Source: JADFDG01 sp965232985
GTDB taxonomy: Bacteria > Pseudomonadota > Gammaproteobacteria > Pseudomonadales > JADFDG01
Direction: 5' to 3'
Length of the DNA: 64,000 nucleotides
Assembly (NCBI GenBank): GCA_965232985.1
Contig: CBDDRC010000013.1
Span: 1 to 64,000, forward strand
In this document: positions 40,257 through 48,887 of the stretch, piece by piece
Position numbering within the stretch: position 1 is the stretch's first letter
Layout: each line of letters begins with the position of its first letter
Notes under the pieces: model-generated
Database searches by the model: none
Seen by the model: only the letters and a program-made list of their open reading frames with translations
What the model was told of the DNA's origin: nothing
Program-made: the position numbers and the translations under genes

Positions 40257-43200
40257 TGTGGCGCCTCACCCTGCGGGGGTTCCTGCTGCTTGTTATCGTC
40301 CTGCTGGGTGCGAGCGCCTGGCTGGTCGGCACCGAGTCCGGCGCACGCATCGCGGTGGCGAATATCAGCGGCCTCGTGCCGAACTTCAAGGCACGGCATG
40401 CCAGCGGCACACTGATCGGCCCGCTGCAGTTGCGCACGCTGGTAATAAAAACGAAGAAGGTGCGCATCGAAGCCGACGACCTGGTAATCGACTGGTCGCC
40501 GGGCTGCCTGCTGATCGCCGAACTGTGCATCCGTGATGCCCGCATCGGCAAACTCACCGTTGAGCTGCCGCCATCCGTGGCACCGACATCGCCGACGCAG
40601 ACACTGAAGCTGCCAGACATCGGCGCACCGCTGGACATCGACATCCAGCAGCTCAACATCGGCACGCTCGACATCGCCCGTGGCGAAAAACACACGCTGT
40701 ACACCGATGTCGGTGCCGTGCTTGCCTGGCAGGACAGCAACCTGCGCATCGACCGCTTCGATATCGGCATGCCCGGCTGGCAGGCACGCGTTGTGGGTGC
40801 GATAGCAACGCACGCCGACTGGCCGCTCAGTGCAACGATCACCTTGCAGGTACCACGCACAGGCGCCGCAACGTTCGCGCTCAAGGGCACCGCCACTGGT
40901 TCACTCGCCGACGCCCGCCTGGAATTGGACAGTAGCGGCCTGATCGTCGCCCGAATCGCCGGCCGTGTCGCGCCGATGCGCAGCGGGATGCCATTCGAGG
41001 CGACACTGAATGCCGCACGTTTCCGGGTGCCACCGCATGGCGATCCGGAAAAATCCGCGCTCGTCGAAAACATCGCCCTGCGCGCGCGCGGCGAACTGCT
41101 CGGCGCGCTTGCCATCGACGGCCAGGCGCGTATCGACACCCCGTGGACACCGCCGTTCGCCGCCACGCTCACCAGCACCGGCACCTGGCGTGGCCTCGAT
41201 CAACTCACCATCGGGATCGATGATCCGCGCCTGGTCGCCCGCATCAACTCGGATTACCGCTGGCTCGGCGGCCAGCATTTCAAGGCCGCCATCGAAGTGC
41301 GCAAACTCGATTTATCGCTGGTGAACCCGGTATTGCCCTCACGACTTGCCGGCACGCTGCAGGTGAACGGCAGCATTGAACAGGGCAGCACGGTGATCGC
41401 CCTTAATGTCGATACGCTCGCCGGCACATTGCGCCAATGGCCGCTTGATGCGCGCGGCAAATTGCGCTGGCAGGACGCGCAATGGCACTTCGACGATTTC
41501 CTGCTGCGCCAGGGCGACAACCGCATGACCCTGAACGGCACGCTGGGCAGTGCATGGAATGCCGACGCGACGCTGACGCTAGGCGACATCCATACACTGC
41601 AAAATGCCTTCGCCGGCACAGCGACCGGCCGCGCCCATCTCACCGGCCAGCCCACCGATCCCGCTTTTCTGTTTGTGCTCGACGCGCAGGCCCTGTTGCT
41701 GCCGGCGATAGCACTGCCGGCGCCGGTTGCCGGCGTAGCCCCCCGCGTTGTGCGCCTGCCGGCGGCAGACTGGCGACTCGCAGGCACGGCAACGCTGCGC
41801 GATGTCACGCTCAGCGATGCGCACACGGTCGCCAGCACTGCGGCGCCAGGCGCGTTTGGCGCGCAAAGCCACGGCACTGTCAGTTGGGGCGACCGGCTGC
41901 GCTGGGATCTCGCCGCCAATTTCACCGCGCTGTCACTGCATAGCCTGCTGCCGGAACTCGCCGGCCAGGTCGATGGGCCATTCGCAACGCGCGGTGTCCT
42001 TGGCGACACGCTCGAATTGCTCGCCGTCGATACCCGGCTCTCAGGAACGCTCGACGCCATGCCACTGCTGATCGACACCGGCTTCACACGCACACCGGCC
42101 AGGCTCGACATCAACCACCTCACCCTCGCGCACGGCGACAATCACCTCGCGCTGCACGGCACGCTTGACGCCGAGCGCAACCGGATCGCGCTCGATATCG
42201 ACGCGCCCGCGCTCGAAAAAAGTTTCCGCGCATTTTCCGGCGCCGTTCGCATCAACGCCAGCATCGACGGCACCCGCGCCAAACCCGATGCCGATATCAC
42301 GGCAACCGCCAGTGCCCTGCAATATCAGCAAGGCGCGCTCGCTATCGGCATGCAGTCCATCGACAGCAAGTTGCATCTGGTCGCCGGCGGACAGGGCGCA
42401 TCATCCTGGGCACTCGCGGGCCGCGGCCTGCATTACGGCACGGATATCGTTCAGACGATCGACCTTGCCATTGACGGCACCCGCGCCAGCCATCGCATCG
42501 ACGTTACGATCGATGCAGCACCACCGGGGATGCCGCCACTGGGCACGCGCCTGCAACTGGCCGGCGCGCTGTTGAGCACCGGCAACCCGCCGACACCGAT
42601 CTGGGAAGGCGTGCTGCGCGAGGGCGATGCCACCATCAACCGCTGGCACTGGCGTGCGGTGGGCGCGCCTGCCATCGCCTTTCACGACAATGTTCTTGAT
42701 GTTGCCCCGCATTGCTGGAGCGATTCGGCGGCGCGTGCCTGCCTTACCGCACCAGCAACCTTCGGCCGCAGCGGCCATGCCCAGGGCGAAGTGTTCCACC
42801 TGCCACTGGCAGCACTGCTGGGCGACTTGTTGCCGCTCGACACCCTGATCGACGGCCATATCGGCGGCCTGTTTTCATCGCGCTGGCAGGATGGCGAACT
42901 CATCGCGCTCGATGCCAATCTGCGCAACGCCGAACCATTGCGGGTCGCGCTGGCCGGCGACATCGTTGCCGAACAACGCGATATCGGGCGCGTCGAAACA
43001 CTGTCTTTTGCTGCCCACGCCGATGCCGAAGGCATGACATTGGCCGGCCTTCTCGACGGCGCCGACATCGGCGTCATCGATGCAAAAATCAACATCTCAC
43101 CGCTACACCAAATCGCTGCTGGCCAGAGCAAGCTCGATGGCAGCCTGAGCATCACCGGCTTGCAGCTCGGCCTCATTGAGGCATTTACCTATCAACTGCA

Positions 43201-44404
43201 CGATATCGCCGGCGCCCTCGACGGCGCCCTCACACTGGCCGGCTCGCTGGCCAAACCACACGTCAGTGGCACGCTCGCAGTACATGCTGGCCGCTTGAGT
43301 TTCACACGCTTGCCGCTGTCACTCGTCGATCTGAATATCAACGGCGATTTCAACGGCGATCACATCGCCTTCGATGGCGGCTTTCGCACCCAGGAAGCCG
43401 GTAATGCCGCGAAAATCGCCGGCACTGTCGATCTCAATGGCGGCGACTGGCACGGCAGCGGCACGCTTACCGGCAGCGATTTGCTCGTCGCCGCGCTGCC
43501 CGAATATCAGTTCACGGCCACGCCCGAACTGACTCTCGAAGCAAACGCCACCCGCATTGCCGTCACCGGCAACGTCAGGGTACCGACCGGCCGTATCGAA
43601 CTGAAATCGCTGCCCCTGCAATCGGTGCGCCGCTCGCGCGACGTTATCGTCGTGCACCACCAACAGGTGATCCAGGAAGGCGGCCTGGGCTTCAAGGCCT
43701 TTGTCGATGTCGATTTCCTGCTCGGCGACGACATCCGCTTCCACGCCTTCGGCGGTGAGGGCCACCTCACCGGCGATCTGCGCGTGCGCAGTTCGCCGGA
43801 ACTGCCGCTGCGGGTGTTTGGCGAGTTGCATGTGAAGGATGGCAAATACTCGGCGCTGGGCCAGTCGCTCGCGCTCAAAAATGCCGATATCCTTTTCAAC
43901 GGCCCGGTCGATCAGCCACTGATCGATGCCCTGGCCGTACGGCAGATCGATGACGCTGCAGTGCGCGAAGTTGGCCTGCGTCTCACCGGCTCACTGCGGG
44001 CGCCGCAGACAACACTCTATTCGGCGCCGGTATTGCCGGACGAACAGATACTCGCCTGGCTCACCACCGGCAGACCCTTGTCCGAAGGGCCGCTCAACCT
44101 GCGCGGCGACGCGGCTCAGGCAGCGATGTCGCTCGGCGTTGCCCAGGGCAGCGCGCTGCTCAGCGCCGCCGGCCAGGAAATCGGCCTGCGCGACGTCCAA
44201 CTCGCCACCACCGGGCTGGGCGACACCGCCGAAGTCCAGGTAGGCACCAACCTCAACGAGCGCCTGTTTGTCGGTTTCAACCAGCGCGTATTCACCGGCG
44301 ACGAGAGCGTGCTGGTACGCCTCAAACTCACCCGCCGCGTGATGCTCGAAGCGCTCTCCGGCCTTGAGAGCGCGCTGGATATTTTCTATACGTTCGAATT
44401 CTGA
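40256..44404 (+). CDS. tamB: Translocation and assembly module protein TamB
   Basis: A 1382-residue AsmA-like bridge protein anchored in the inner membrane by one N-terminal helix (LRGFLLLVIVLLGASAWLVG) and forming a long hydrophobic β-groove across the periplasm to TamA. The C-terminal DUF490 domain (about 1050-1382) with PTGRIELKSLP, GEGHLTGDLRV, ILAWLTTGRPLSEG and the final FYTFEF strand is conserved. Length is a little above E. coli's 1259. The ATG overlaps the tamA stop, so the two are translationally coupled. Confidence 0.95.
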   Translation: MWRLTLRGFLLLVIVLLGASAWLVGTESGARIAVANISGLVPNFKARHASGTLIGPLQLRTLVIKTKKVRIEADDLVIDWSPGCLLIAELCIRDARIGKLTVELPPSVAPTSPTQTLKLPDIGAPLDIDIQQLNIGTLDIARGEKHTLYTDVGAVLAWQDSNLRIDRFDIGMPGWQARVVGAIATHADWPLSATITLQVPRTGAATFALKGTATGSLADARLELDSSGLIVARIAGRVAPMRSGMPFEATLNAARFRVPPHGDPEKSALVENIALRARGELLGALAIDGQARIDTPWTPPFAATLTSTGTWRGLDQLTIGIDDPRLVARINSDYRWLGGQHFKAAIEVRKLDLSLVNPVLPSRLAGTLQVNGSIEQGSTVIALNVDTLAGTLRQWPLDARGKLRWQDAQWHFDDFLLRQGDNRMTLNGTLGSAWNADATLTLGDIHTLQNAFAGTATGRAHLTGQPTDPAFLFVLDAQALLLPAIALPAPVAGVAPRVVRLPAADWRLAGTATLRDVTLSDAHTVASTAAPGAFGAQSHGTVSWGDRLRWDLAANFTALSLHSLLPELAGQVDGPFATRGVLGDTLELLAVDTRLSGTLDAMPLLIDTGFTRTPARLDINHLTLAHGDNHLALHGTLDAERNRIALDIDAPALEKSFRAFSGAVRINASIDGTRAKPDADITATASALQYQQGALAIGMQSIDSKLHLVAGGQGASSWALAGRGLHYGTDIVQTIDLAIDGTRASHRIDVTIDAAPPGMPPLGTRLQLAGALLSTGNPPTPIWEGVLREGDATINRWHWRAVGAPAIAFHDNVLDVAPHCWSDSAARACLTAPATFGRSGHAQGEVFHLPLAALLGDLLPLDTLIDGHIGGLFSSRWQDGELIALDANLRNAEPLRVALAGDIVAEQRDIGRVETLSFAAHADAEGMTLAGLLDGADIGVIDAKINISPLHQIAAGQSKLDGSLSITGLQLGLIEAFTYQLHDIAGALDGALTLAGSLAKPHVSGTLAVHAGRLSFTRLPLSLVDLNINGDFNGDHIAFDGGFRTQEAGNAAKIAGTVDLNGGDWHGSGTLTGSDLLVAALPEYQFTATPELTLEANATRIAVTGNVRVPTGRIELKSLPLQSVRRSRDVIVVHHQQVIQEGGLGFKAFVDVDFLLGDDIRFHAFGGEGHLTGDLRVRSSPELPLRVFGELHVKDGKYSALGQSLALKNADILFNGPVDQPLIDALAVRQIDDAAVREVGLRLTGSLRAPQTTLYSAPVLPDEQILAWLTTGRPLSEGPLNLRGDAAQAAMSLGVAQGSALLSAAGQEIGLRDVQLATTGLGDTAEVQVGTNLNERLFVGFNQRVFTGDESVLVRLKLTRRVMLEALSGLESALDIFYTFEF

Positions 44405-44429
44405 TTCGGCTGCACATTCCCGCAACAGG

Positions 44430-45416
44430 CTACAACCATTTCATCCGGCGGAAAATCAGCACCTGCACCAGCGCCCAGAGCGCGAGCATGCCGACTACAT
44501 ACCAAAACCCGAGCGGATATCTGGAAAATGGAATGCCGCCGACGTTCATGCCCATTAACCCGCTGAAGAATGTAAACGGCACAAAGAACGCCGCCACCAC
44601 CGATATTGCGTGAAAGGTGCGGTTGGTACGCAAGGCAGTTCGCGCATTGATGCTTTCGTTCAGGATACCGACCCGCTCGCGAATTGCGTCCAACTCCTCG
44701 ATGTAGCGGAAGGTGGTGTTGGTCGCCTCACGCCATTCTTCCTCGCTGGCGATATCGATCCACGGCAGATGCAGGGTATTCACGGTTGTGAACACGTCCT
44801 TCTGCGGCCCGAGGAAACGCCGCAACGACGCGCCCAGCCGGCGAATGCGCGTCAGCTCATTGAGATCGACTGCCTTGCCATCGTCCTGACTTTCTTCCAG
44901 CACATCCAGCGTGTCGAGCAGCACCTCGATCGCCGGCTCCATGCGCGTCACCATCGCGGTGGCCAGCGCCGCCAGCAACTCGGCCGCATTCGTCGGTGCG
45001 TACTCGGTATCCAGCATTGCCAGCACATCGGCAACGGGCATCAGTGGCCGCGAGGAAAAACTCAACACCCGGTGGTTTTCCACCCAGATGCGGATCGACA
45101 CCATGTCTTCAGGATCGGCGCCGGGCTGGTTGTTCACCCCGCGCAGGATAACAATCAGGCTCGCATGGTGGCGCGGACGGTAGGCGCGCGGCCGCGTTTC
45201 TTCCGAAAGCAGCGCTTCGACATCAATCGCGTCGATCCCGCTGTGCTCACGCAGCCAGGTTTGCACCACCTCACTGCGGCGATCCAGGTGCACCCACAAC
45301 AGACCATCGCCGGCATTGAACGACAACACCTCATCGCGACCGATATGACGGTGCGAACCGCCCGGACGGATATGGACGGCAGCGAAGATGCCCAGCGGCG
45401 GCGAAACATCGTTCAT
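44430..45416 (-). CDS. zntB: CorA/ZntB-family divalent cation transporter
   Basis: A 328-residue CorA-superfamily pentameric channel/transporter: a long soluble N-terminal domain (1-270, with helix-rich second half) and two C-terminal transmembrane helices. The signature is GMN in SGLMGMNVGGIPFSRYP; the GGIP following GMN is typical of ZntB, which moves zinc, rather than CorA (magnesium). No neighbouring metal regulator is seen. It converges with tamB; the 25-base gap is very short. Substrate assignment is by family only. Confidence 0.85.
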   Translation of the reverse strand: MNDVSPPLGIFAAVHIRPGGSHRHIGRDEVLSFNAGDGLLWVHLDRRSEVVQTWLREHSGIDAIDVEALLSEETRPRAYRPRHHASLIVILRGVNNQPGADPEDMVSIRIWVENHRVLSFSSRPLMPVADVLAMLDTEYAPTNAAELLAALATAMVTRMEPAIEVLLDTLDVLEESQDDGKAVDLNELTRIRRLGASLRRFLGPQKDVFTTVNTLHLPWIDIASEEEWREATNTTFRYIEELDAIRERVGILNESINARTALRTNRTFHAISVVAAFFVPFTFFSGLMGMNVGGIPFSRYPLGFWYVVGMLALWALVQVLIFRRMKWL

Positions 45417-45470
45417 GGATGACCCGATTGGCTTGAACCCGCCGGGATTATGCCAGATGCCAGCGCGTGC

Positions 45471-46061
45471 TCAGTCGTCGTCGCGGGGCGGCTGGCACGC
45501 TTCGCGACAGACACTGGCGGCGAAACCGCGACGCTGGAGGAAAGCCATCTGCCGGTTGCGCTCGGCCGGCCCGGCGGGCAGCGCCTCGCCAAAACGACGA
45601 CAACGCACCTCGCGGGCCTGGGCGAGCCAGTCGATGGTATTGAAATTGTCGTTGGCAGCAGCGAACTGGCTGTTGCTGGCAGGTGTGCTGGCGCCTGCCT
45701 CGTCTTTCGCGCTGTGATCCGCACTGCCATCAGCACCACGGATGCCCTTCTCGCGCAATTCGGCAGCAATCCGACGCGGGCCATAGCCACGACGAACGCG
45801 GCTGCGGGTGAAGTTATCAATGAAACGGGAAGTACTCAGCAGGCCCTCGTGCTCGAGTTGATCGAGCACTGGGCCTATCGCCGCGGTAGCGTCAGGAAAA
45901 CGCCGCTGCAATTTCTTTTCGATTTCGCAGCGGGCGTGCTCCCTGCGGGCCAGCCAATCCATGACGGCCCGACGGATGCCGGTAGCAGACGGCACCAGGG
46001 AGGTGTTGCCGGCCAACGCATCCCCGTCAAAGGAGGCGTCGGCCGATGTGGACTCAGGCAT
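45471..46061 (-). CDS. recX: Regulatory protein RecX
   Basis: A RecA modulator that caps RecA filaments. The ATG at 46061 overlaps the recA stop by eight bases, giving 196 residues. Tandem three-helix repeats are recognised by DWLARREHARCEIEKKLQRR, LVSTSRF-like LLSTSRFIDNFTRSRVRRGY and GPRRIAAELREKGI, then a final repeat (RQMAFLQRRGFAASVCREAC). An insertion of about 30 residues, rich in Ala, Ser, Asp and Asn, lies between repeats at about 109-141, longer than usual. Longer upstream frame rejected since it lies in recA. Confidence 0.92.
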   Translation of the reverse strand: MPESTSADASFDGDALAGNTSLVPSATGIRRAVMDWLARREHARCEIEKKLQRRFPDATAAIGPVLDQLEHEGLLSTSRFIDNFTRSRVRRGYGPRRIAAELREKGIRGADGSADHSAKDEAGASTPASNSQFAAANDNFNTIDWLAQAREVRCRRFGEALPAGPAERNRQMAFLQRRGFAASVCREACQPPRDDD

Positions 46062-47100
46062 CGAGTTCTTCGTCGGCCACTTCCGACGATTCCGTGGCAA
46101 TGGCTGGCAGACCCACATCCATCAGTTTGGTACGGATCTGCTGTTCAATCTCGAACGCGACCTCCGGACGCTCCTTCAGGAAATCGCAGGCGTTGGTTTT
46201 GCCCTGACCGATCTTGTCGCCCTTGTAGGCATACCAAGCGCCGGATTTCTCGATCAGACCCAGCTTCGCACCGAGATCGATGATCTCACCGCGCTTGTTG
46301 GTGCCCTCGCCGTAGAGAATCTGGAACTCGGCCTGACGGAATGGCGGCGCCACCTTGTTCTTCACCACCTTCACGCGGGTTTCCGAACCGACGACCTCCT
46401 CGCCGACCTTCACCGCGCCGATGCGGCGGATATCGAGGCGAACCGAAGCGTAAAACTTCAGCGCATTGCCGCCGGTAGTAGTTTCCGGGTTGCCGAACAT
46501 CACGCCGATCTTCATGCGCAGCTGGTTGATGAAGACCACGAGACAGTTAGCGTTCTTGACGCTGCCGGTGAGCTTGCGCAACGCCTGTGACATCAACCGG
46601 GCTTGCAGGCCAACGTGCGAATCGCCCATCTCGCCTTCAATCTCCGCCTTCGGCACCAGCGCCGCAACCGAATCGACGATGATGACGTCGACCGCATTCG
46701 AGCGCACCAGCATGTCGACGATTTCCAGCGCCTGCTCACCGGTGTCCGGCTGCGAGACCAGGAGATCATCGACATTCACGCCGAGCTTGCGTGCGTATTC
46801 CGGGTCCAGCGCGTGCTCGGCATCGACAAAGGCGCAGGTGCAGCCTTTCTTCTGGGCCTCGGCGATCACCTGCAGGGTGAGCGTGGTTTTGCCGGAGGAC
46901 TCCGGCCCGTAAATCTCGACGACCCGGCCGCGCGGCAGACCACCCACGCCCAGGGCGATGTCCAGCCCGAGTGACCCGGTGGGGATCACCGGGATCGTCT
47001 GCCGGTCGTGATCGCCCATGCGCATGATGGCGCCCTTGCCAAACTGGCGTTCGATCTGGGAAAGGGCGGCACTCAGGGCTTTCTGCTTGTTGGCATCCAT
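46054..47100 (-). CDS. recA: Recombinase RecA
   Basis: The strand-exchange ATPase and LexA co-protease. The ATG at 47100 (MDANKQKALSAALSQIERQF) gives 348 residues; a second ATG lies one codon earlier, but the AGAGGA site is better spaced for this one. Walker A GPESSGKTT, L1/L2 DNA loops (GEMGDSHVGLQARLMSQALR and INQLRMKIGVMFGNPETTTG) and the acidic C-terminus (ATESSEVADEELDA) are all present. A double LexA operator is upstream. recX follows with overlap and pncC precedes. Confidence 0.98.
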   Translation of the reverse strand: MDANKQKALSAALSQIERQFGKGAIMRMGDHDRQTIPVIPTGSLGLDIALGVGGLPRGRVVEIYGPESSGKTTLTLQVIAEAQKKGCTCAFVDAEHALDPEYARKLGVNVDDLLVSQPDTGEQALEIVDMLVRSNAVDVIIVDSVAALVPKAEIEGEMGDSHVGLQARLMSQALRKLTGSVKNANCLVVFINQLRMKIGVMFGNPETTTGGNALKFYASVRLDIRRIGAVKVGEEVVGSETRVKVVKNKVAPPFRQAEFQILYGEGTNKRGEIIDLGAKLGLIEKSGAWYAYKGDKIGQGKTNACDFLKERPEVAFEIEQQIRTKLMDVGLPAIATESSEVADEELDA

Positions 47101-47207
47101 CATGTTGTCCTCTGCTGCGAAGTGGGTTGGCGGCGCGATAACCGTTATCTGGCGAGCTGTTCGGAGGCAGGCACAGGGCTGTTCATCCACTGCCGCTGCC
47201 CCGCCTA

Positions 47208-47262
47208 CTGCCCATCTGGACAGTATCCTTACCGGTCCGCCGAATACTGTCAATAGGGACAG
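47208..47262 (-). promoter_or_regulatory. Two LexA boxes and a σ70 -35 element of the recA promoter
   Basis: A perfect CTGT-N8-ACAG box, CTGTCAATAGGGACAG, occupies 47247-47262. A second, one-mismatch box CTGCCCATCTGGACAG lies at 47208-47223, centred 39 bases away. On the minus strand a perfect TTGACA (-35) at 47248-47253 is inside the first box, with a weak -10 near 47225-47231, so LexA binding would block RNA polymerase. This is the classic SOS arrangement of recA, here doubled. Confidence 0.88.
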
Positions 47263-47321
47263 TGTTCGCGGAATATTCTCCGGGTCGCTTAGCTCGCCGT
47301 GCAGAGGAGAATGCCGCCGGG

Positions 47322-47834
47322 TTACGACAGGCGCTGTCGCAGGCCGTCGAGGGCGATCAACACGCTGCGAGCGCGGATCGTGGCCCGGCTGCCGGTGAGC
47401 CGGTGCGCAACGGCCTCGGCATAACCGAGCTTCTGGCCCCAGGCAAACCACACCAGACCAACCGGCTTTTCCGCCGTGCCGCCATCAGGCCCGGCAACGC
47501 CGGTGATTGCTACCGACAAATGCGCGCGGCTGTGCCGAATCGCTCCCTGCGCCATCTCGCGCACCACGGCCTCGCTCACCGCACCCTGCTGCGCAAGCGT
47601 CGCGCTTTCCACGCCCAGCATCTCCATCTTCGCTGCGTCGGAATAGGTGACGAAACCCCGGTCCAACCACGCCGAACTGCCCGGCACCGAGGTGATCGCC
47701 TGCGCCACCCAACCGCCGGTACAGGACTCAGCCGTGACCAGCTTCACGCCGGTTTTCTTCAGCAAAATGCCCACTTCGGTGGCGAGGCGGTCAATGTCGC
47801 CGAGGAGAACGGATGCAGACGAATCGAGGGTCAC
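47322..47834 (-). CDS. pncC: Nicotinamide-nucleotide amidohydrolase PncC (CinA C-terminal domain type)
   Basis: Deamidates nicotinamide mononucleotide to recycle the pyridine ring of NAD released, for instance, by DNA ligase. From the GTG at 47834 it has 170 residues: LATEVGILLKKTGVKLVTAE, the active-site block AESCTGGWVAQAI, SAWLDRGFVTYSDAAKMEML, and ITGVAGPDGGTAEKPVGLVW. This is the stand-alone CinA C-terminal domain as in E. coli YgaD. An ATG at 47912 gives a less typical 26-residue extension. Position directly upstream of recA is conserved in many proteobacteria. Confidence 0.92.
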   Translation of the reverse strand: MTLDSSASVLLGDIDRLATEVGILLKKTGVKLVTAESCTGGWVAQAITSVPGSSAWLDRGFVTYSDAAKMEMLGVESATLAQQGAVSEAVVREMAQGAIRHSRAHLSVAITGVAGPDGGTAEKPVGLVWFAWGQKLGYAEAVAHRLTGSRATIRARSVLIALDGLRQRLS

Positions 47835-48475
47835 GGGCAGCTTCCGGGCGCAAACAGGTGATGGTGGTGATTCTTGCCGCGCGCGCGCGCGGGTACAACG
47901 TTTATTCATCAACCGCCGGACCGGCCAGCAAACCCCTTGCGGGCTGATTTGAGCCGGAAATCAGCGTCGAACGCGTACTGCAACGCAGCCGCAATGTGAT
48001 GTACGTCACAAAAAAAGCCTTCCGATTCAGTCTGTTCCCGAAAGCATTCCAGGCCATGGTGCCGGTATTACGTCGCGCCACAGGCCAGTGATGCCATGAA
48101 CCCCAAAAGCACGCATGAAGGCTTTTGTTGTACCCCCGGCATCCACATGAAAATTCCCGGGCATTGATGCGGAGTTTTTTTGCCGATATGTAAGCGCCCC
48201 GAGTAATTTTCCTCATGCAGAGGCAGCCAGATTGCCAGCCGCTCGAAAAATGAAGCCGGTATTCCGTCACCTGTCGGAATGCGTCAATAACTGCAGCAGA
48301 TAATCGTCGCGGACACCAGAAATTCCGGCACGGACTTTTTTAAAAAAAGAAAACAGAAAATGAAAATTCACGGTGACAAATGGATAGTTTTCCGCCTTGC
48401 GCGTTTTCTTGGTGGCTCGCATCCGGTGACGGTATAAATGACTCAGCCGATCAACCCCTACCAGACAGGTGTGCC
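47835..48475. other. Long non-coding stretch between pncC and a small exported protein
   Basis: No convincing gene is seen in these 641 bases; frames present on the minus strand have non-protein-like composition. Structures seen: an inverted repeat CTGATTT-N7-AAATCAG (47944-47964); a perfect CRP-type palindrome (47995-48010); a 10-base inverted repeat with AAAAGCCTTC at 48013 and its complement at 48118; a TGTAAG half site at 48189; an ATTCCG/CGGAAT hairpin near 48260; an A/T block CTTTTTTAAAAAAAG around 48335; and a TATAAA -10-like hexamer at 48433. It could hold promoters for both flanking genes or a small RNA. Confidence 0.5.
47995..48010. promoter_or_regulatory. Perfect CRP/Vfr-type binding palindrome
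   Basis: TGTGATGTACGTCACA fits TGTGA-N6-TCACA in every position. It lies 161 bases upstream of the pncC GTG and about 480 bases before the small exported gene. In gammaproteobacteria such sites bind CRP, Vfr or Clp. The distance to any start codon is long, so the regulated transcript is not obvious. Confidence 0.6.
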
Positions 48476-48853
48476 ATGAAACCGAACATCCACTTTTCGA
48501 AAATGCACTCTTCCCGCAACGTTGCCGATCGCATCAACGCCTGCGGCAACCTGCTCCGCCAGGTGCCGCTGGCGCTGACCATGACGATCGCCCTGATCGC
48601 AATCGGCGCTTCAGCCGAAGCGGCGACAGTCAATCCAGACGAAAACCGCAATGCATCCATCAGCAGCGAATATACCGGCAATGAGTCTGCCCAGAGCACC
48701 CAAGGCGACGCCCAGACGCATGCCAGCCTGACAAAGGCATCAAGACACCTGCAGCAGGCCACCAACGATCTTCACAACGCTATGGCGGATTTCCAGCAGT
48801 TCCTGACACCGGATCAACACGCCAGCGGCAACCTCGTCGCGATAAGTGAGTAA
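48476..48853 (+). CDS. Small exported protein of unknown function
   Basis: A 125-residue protein of no known family. After a basic start (HSSRNVADRINACGNLLRQ) comes a hydrophobic stretch VPLALTMTIALIAIGASAEA with a likely signal-peptidase site after A-E-A or E-A-A; the mature part is short, Asn/Ser/Thr/Gln-rich, then has a helical segment (SLTKASRHLQQATNDLHNAM). The long basic N-region of about 30 residues is unusual for a signal peptide. The ATG at 48476 has AGGT five bases upstream and a TATAAA hexamer about 40 bases upstream. It converges with the spermidine-synthase-like gene. Confidence 0.6.
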   Translation: MKPNIHFSKMHSSRNVADRINACGNLLRQVPLALTMTIALIAIGASAEAATVNPDENRNASISSEYTGNESAQSTQGDAQTHASLTKASRHLQQATNDLHNAMADFQQFLTPDQHASGNLVAISE

Positions 48854-48887
48854 ATTATCAGCAGGCATTCTGAGCAGGCGTTGCCGC

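Noticed and set aside
47902..48270. Minus-strand frame of 122 codons in the pncC upstream region
   Set aside because: Cys/Arg/Trp/Ser-rich composition unlike neighbouring proteins, no ribosome-binding site, overlaps the CRP-type palindrome.
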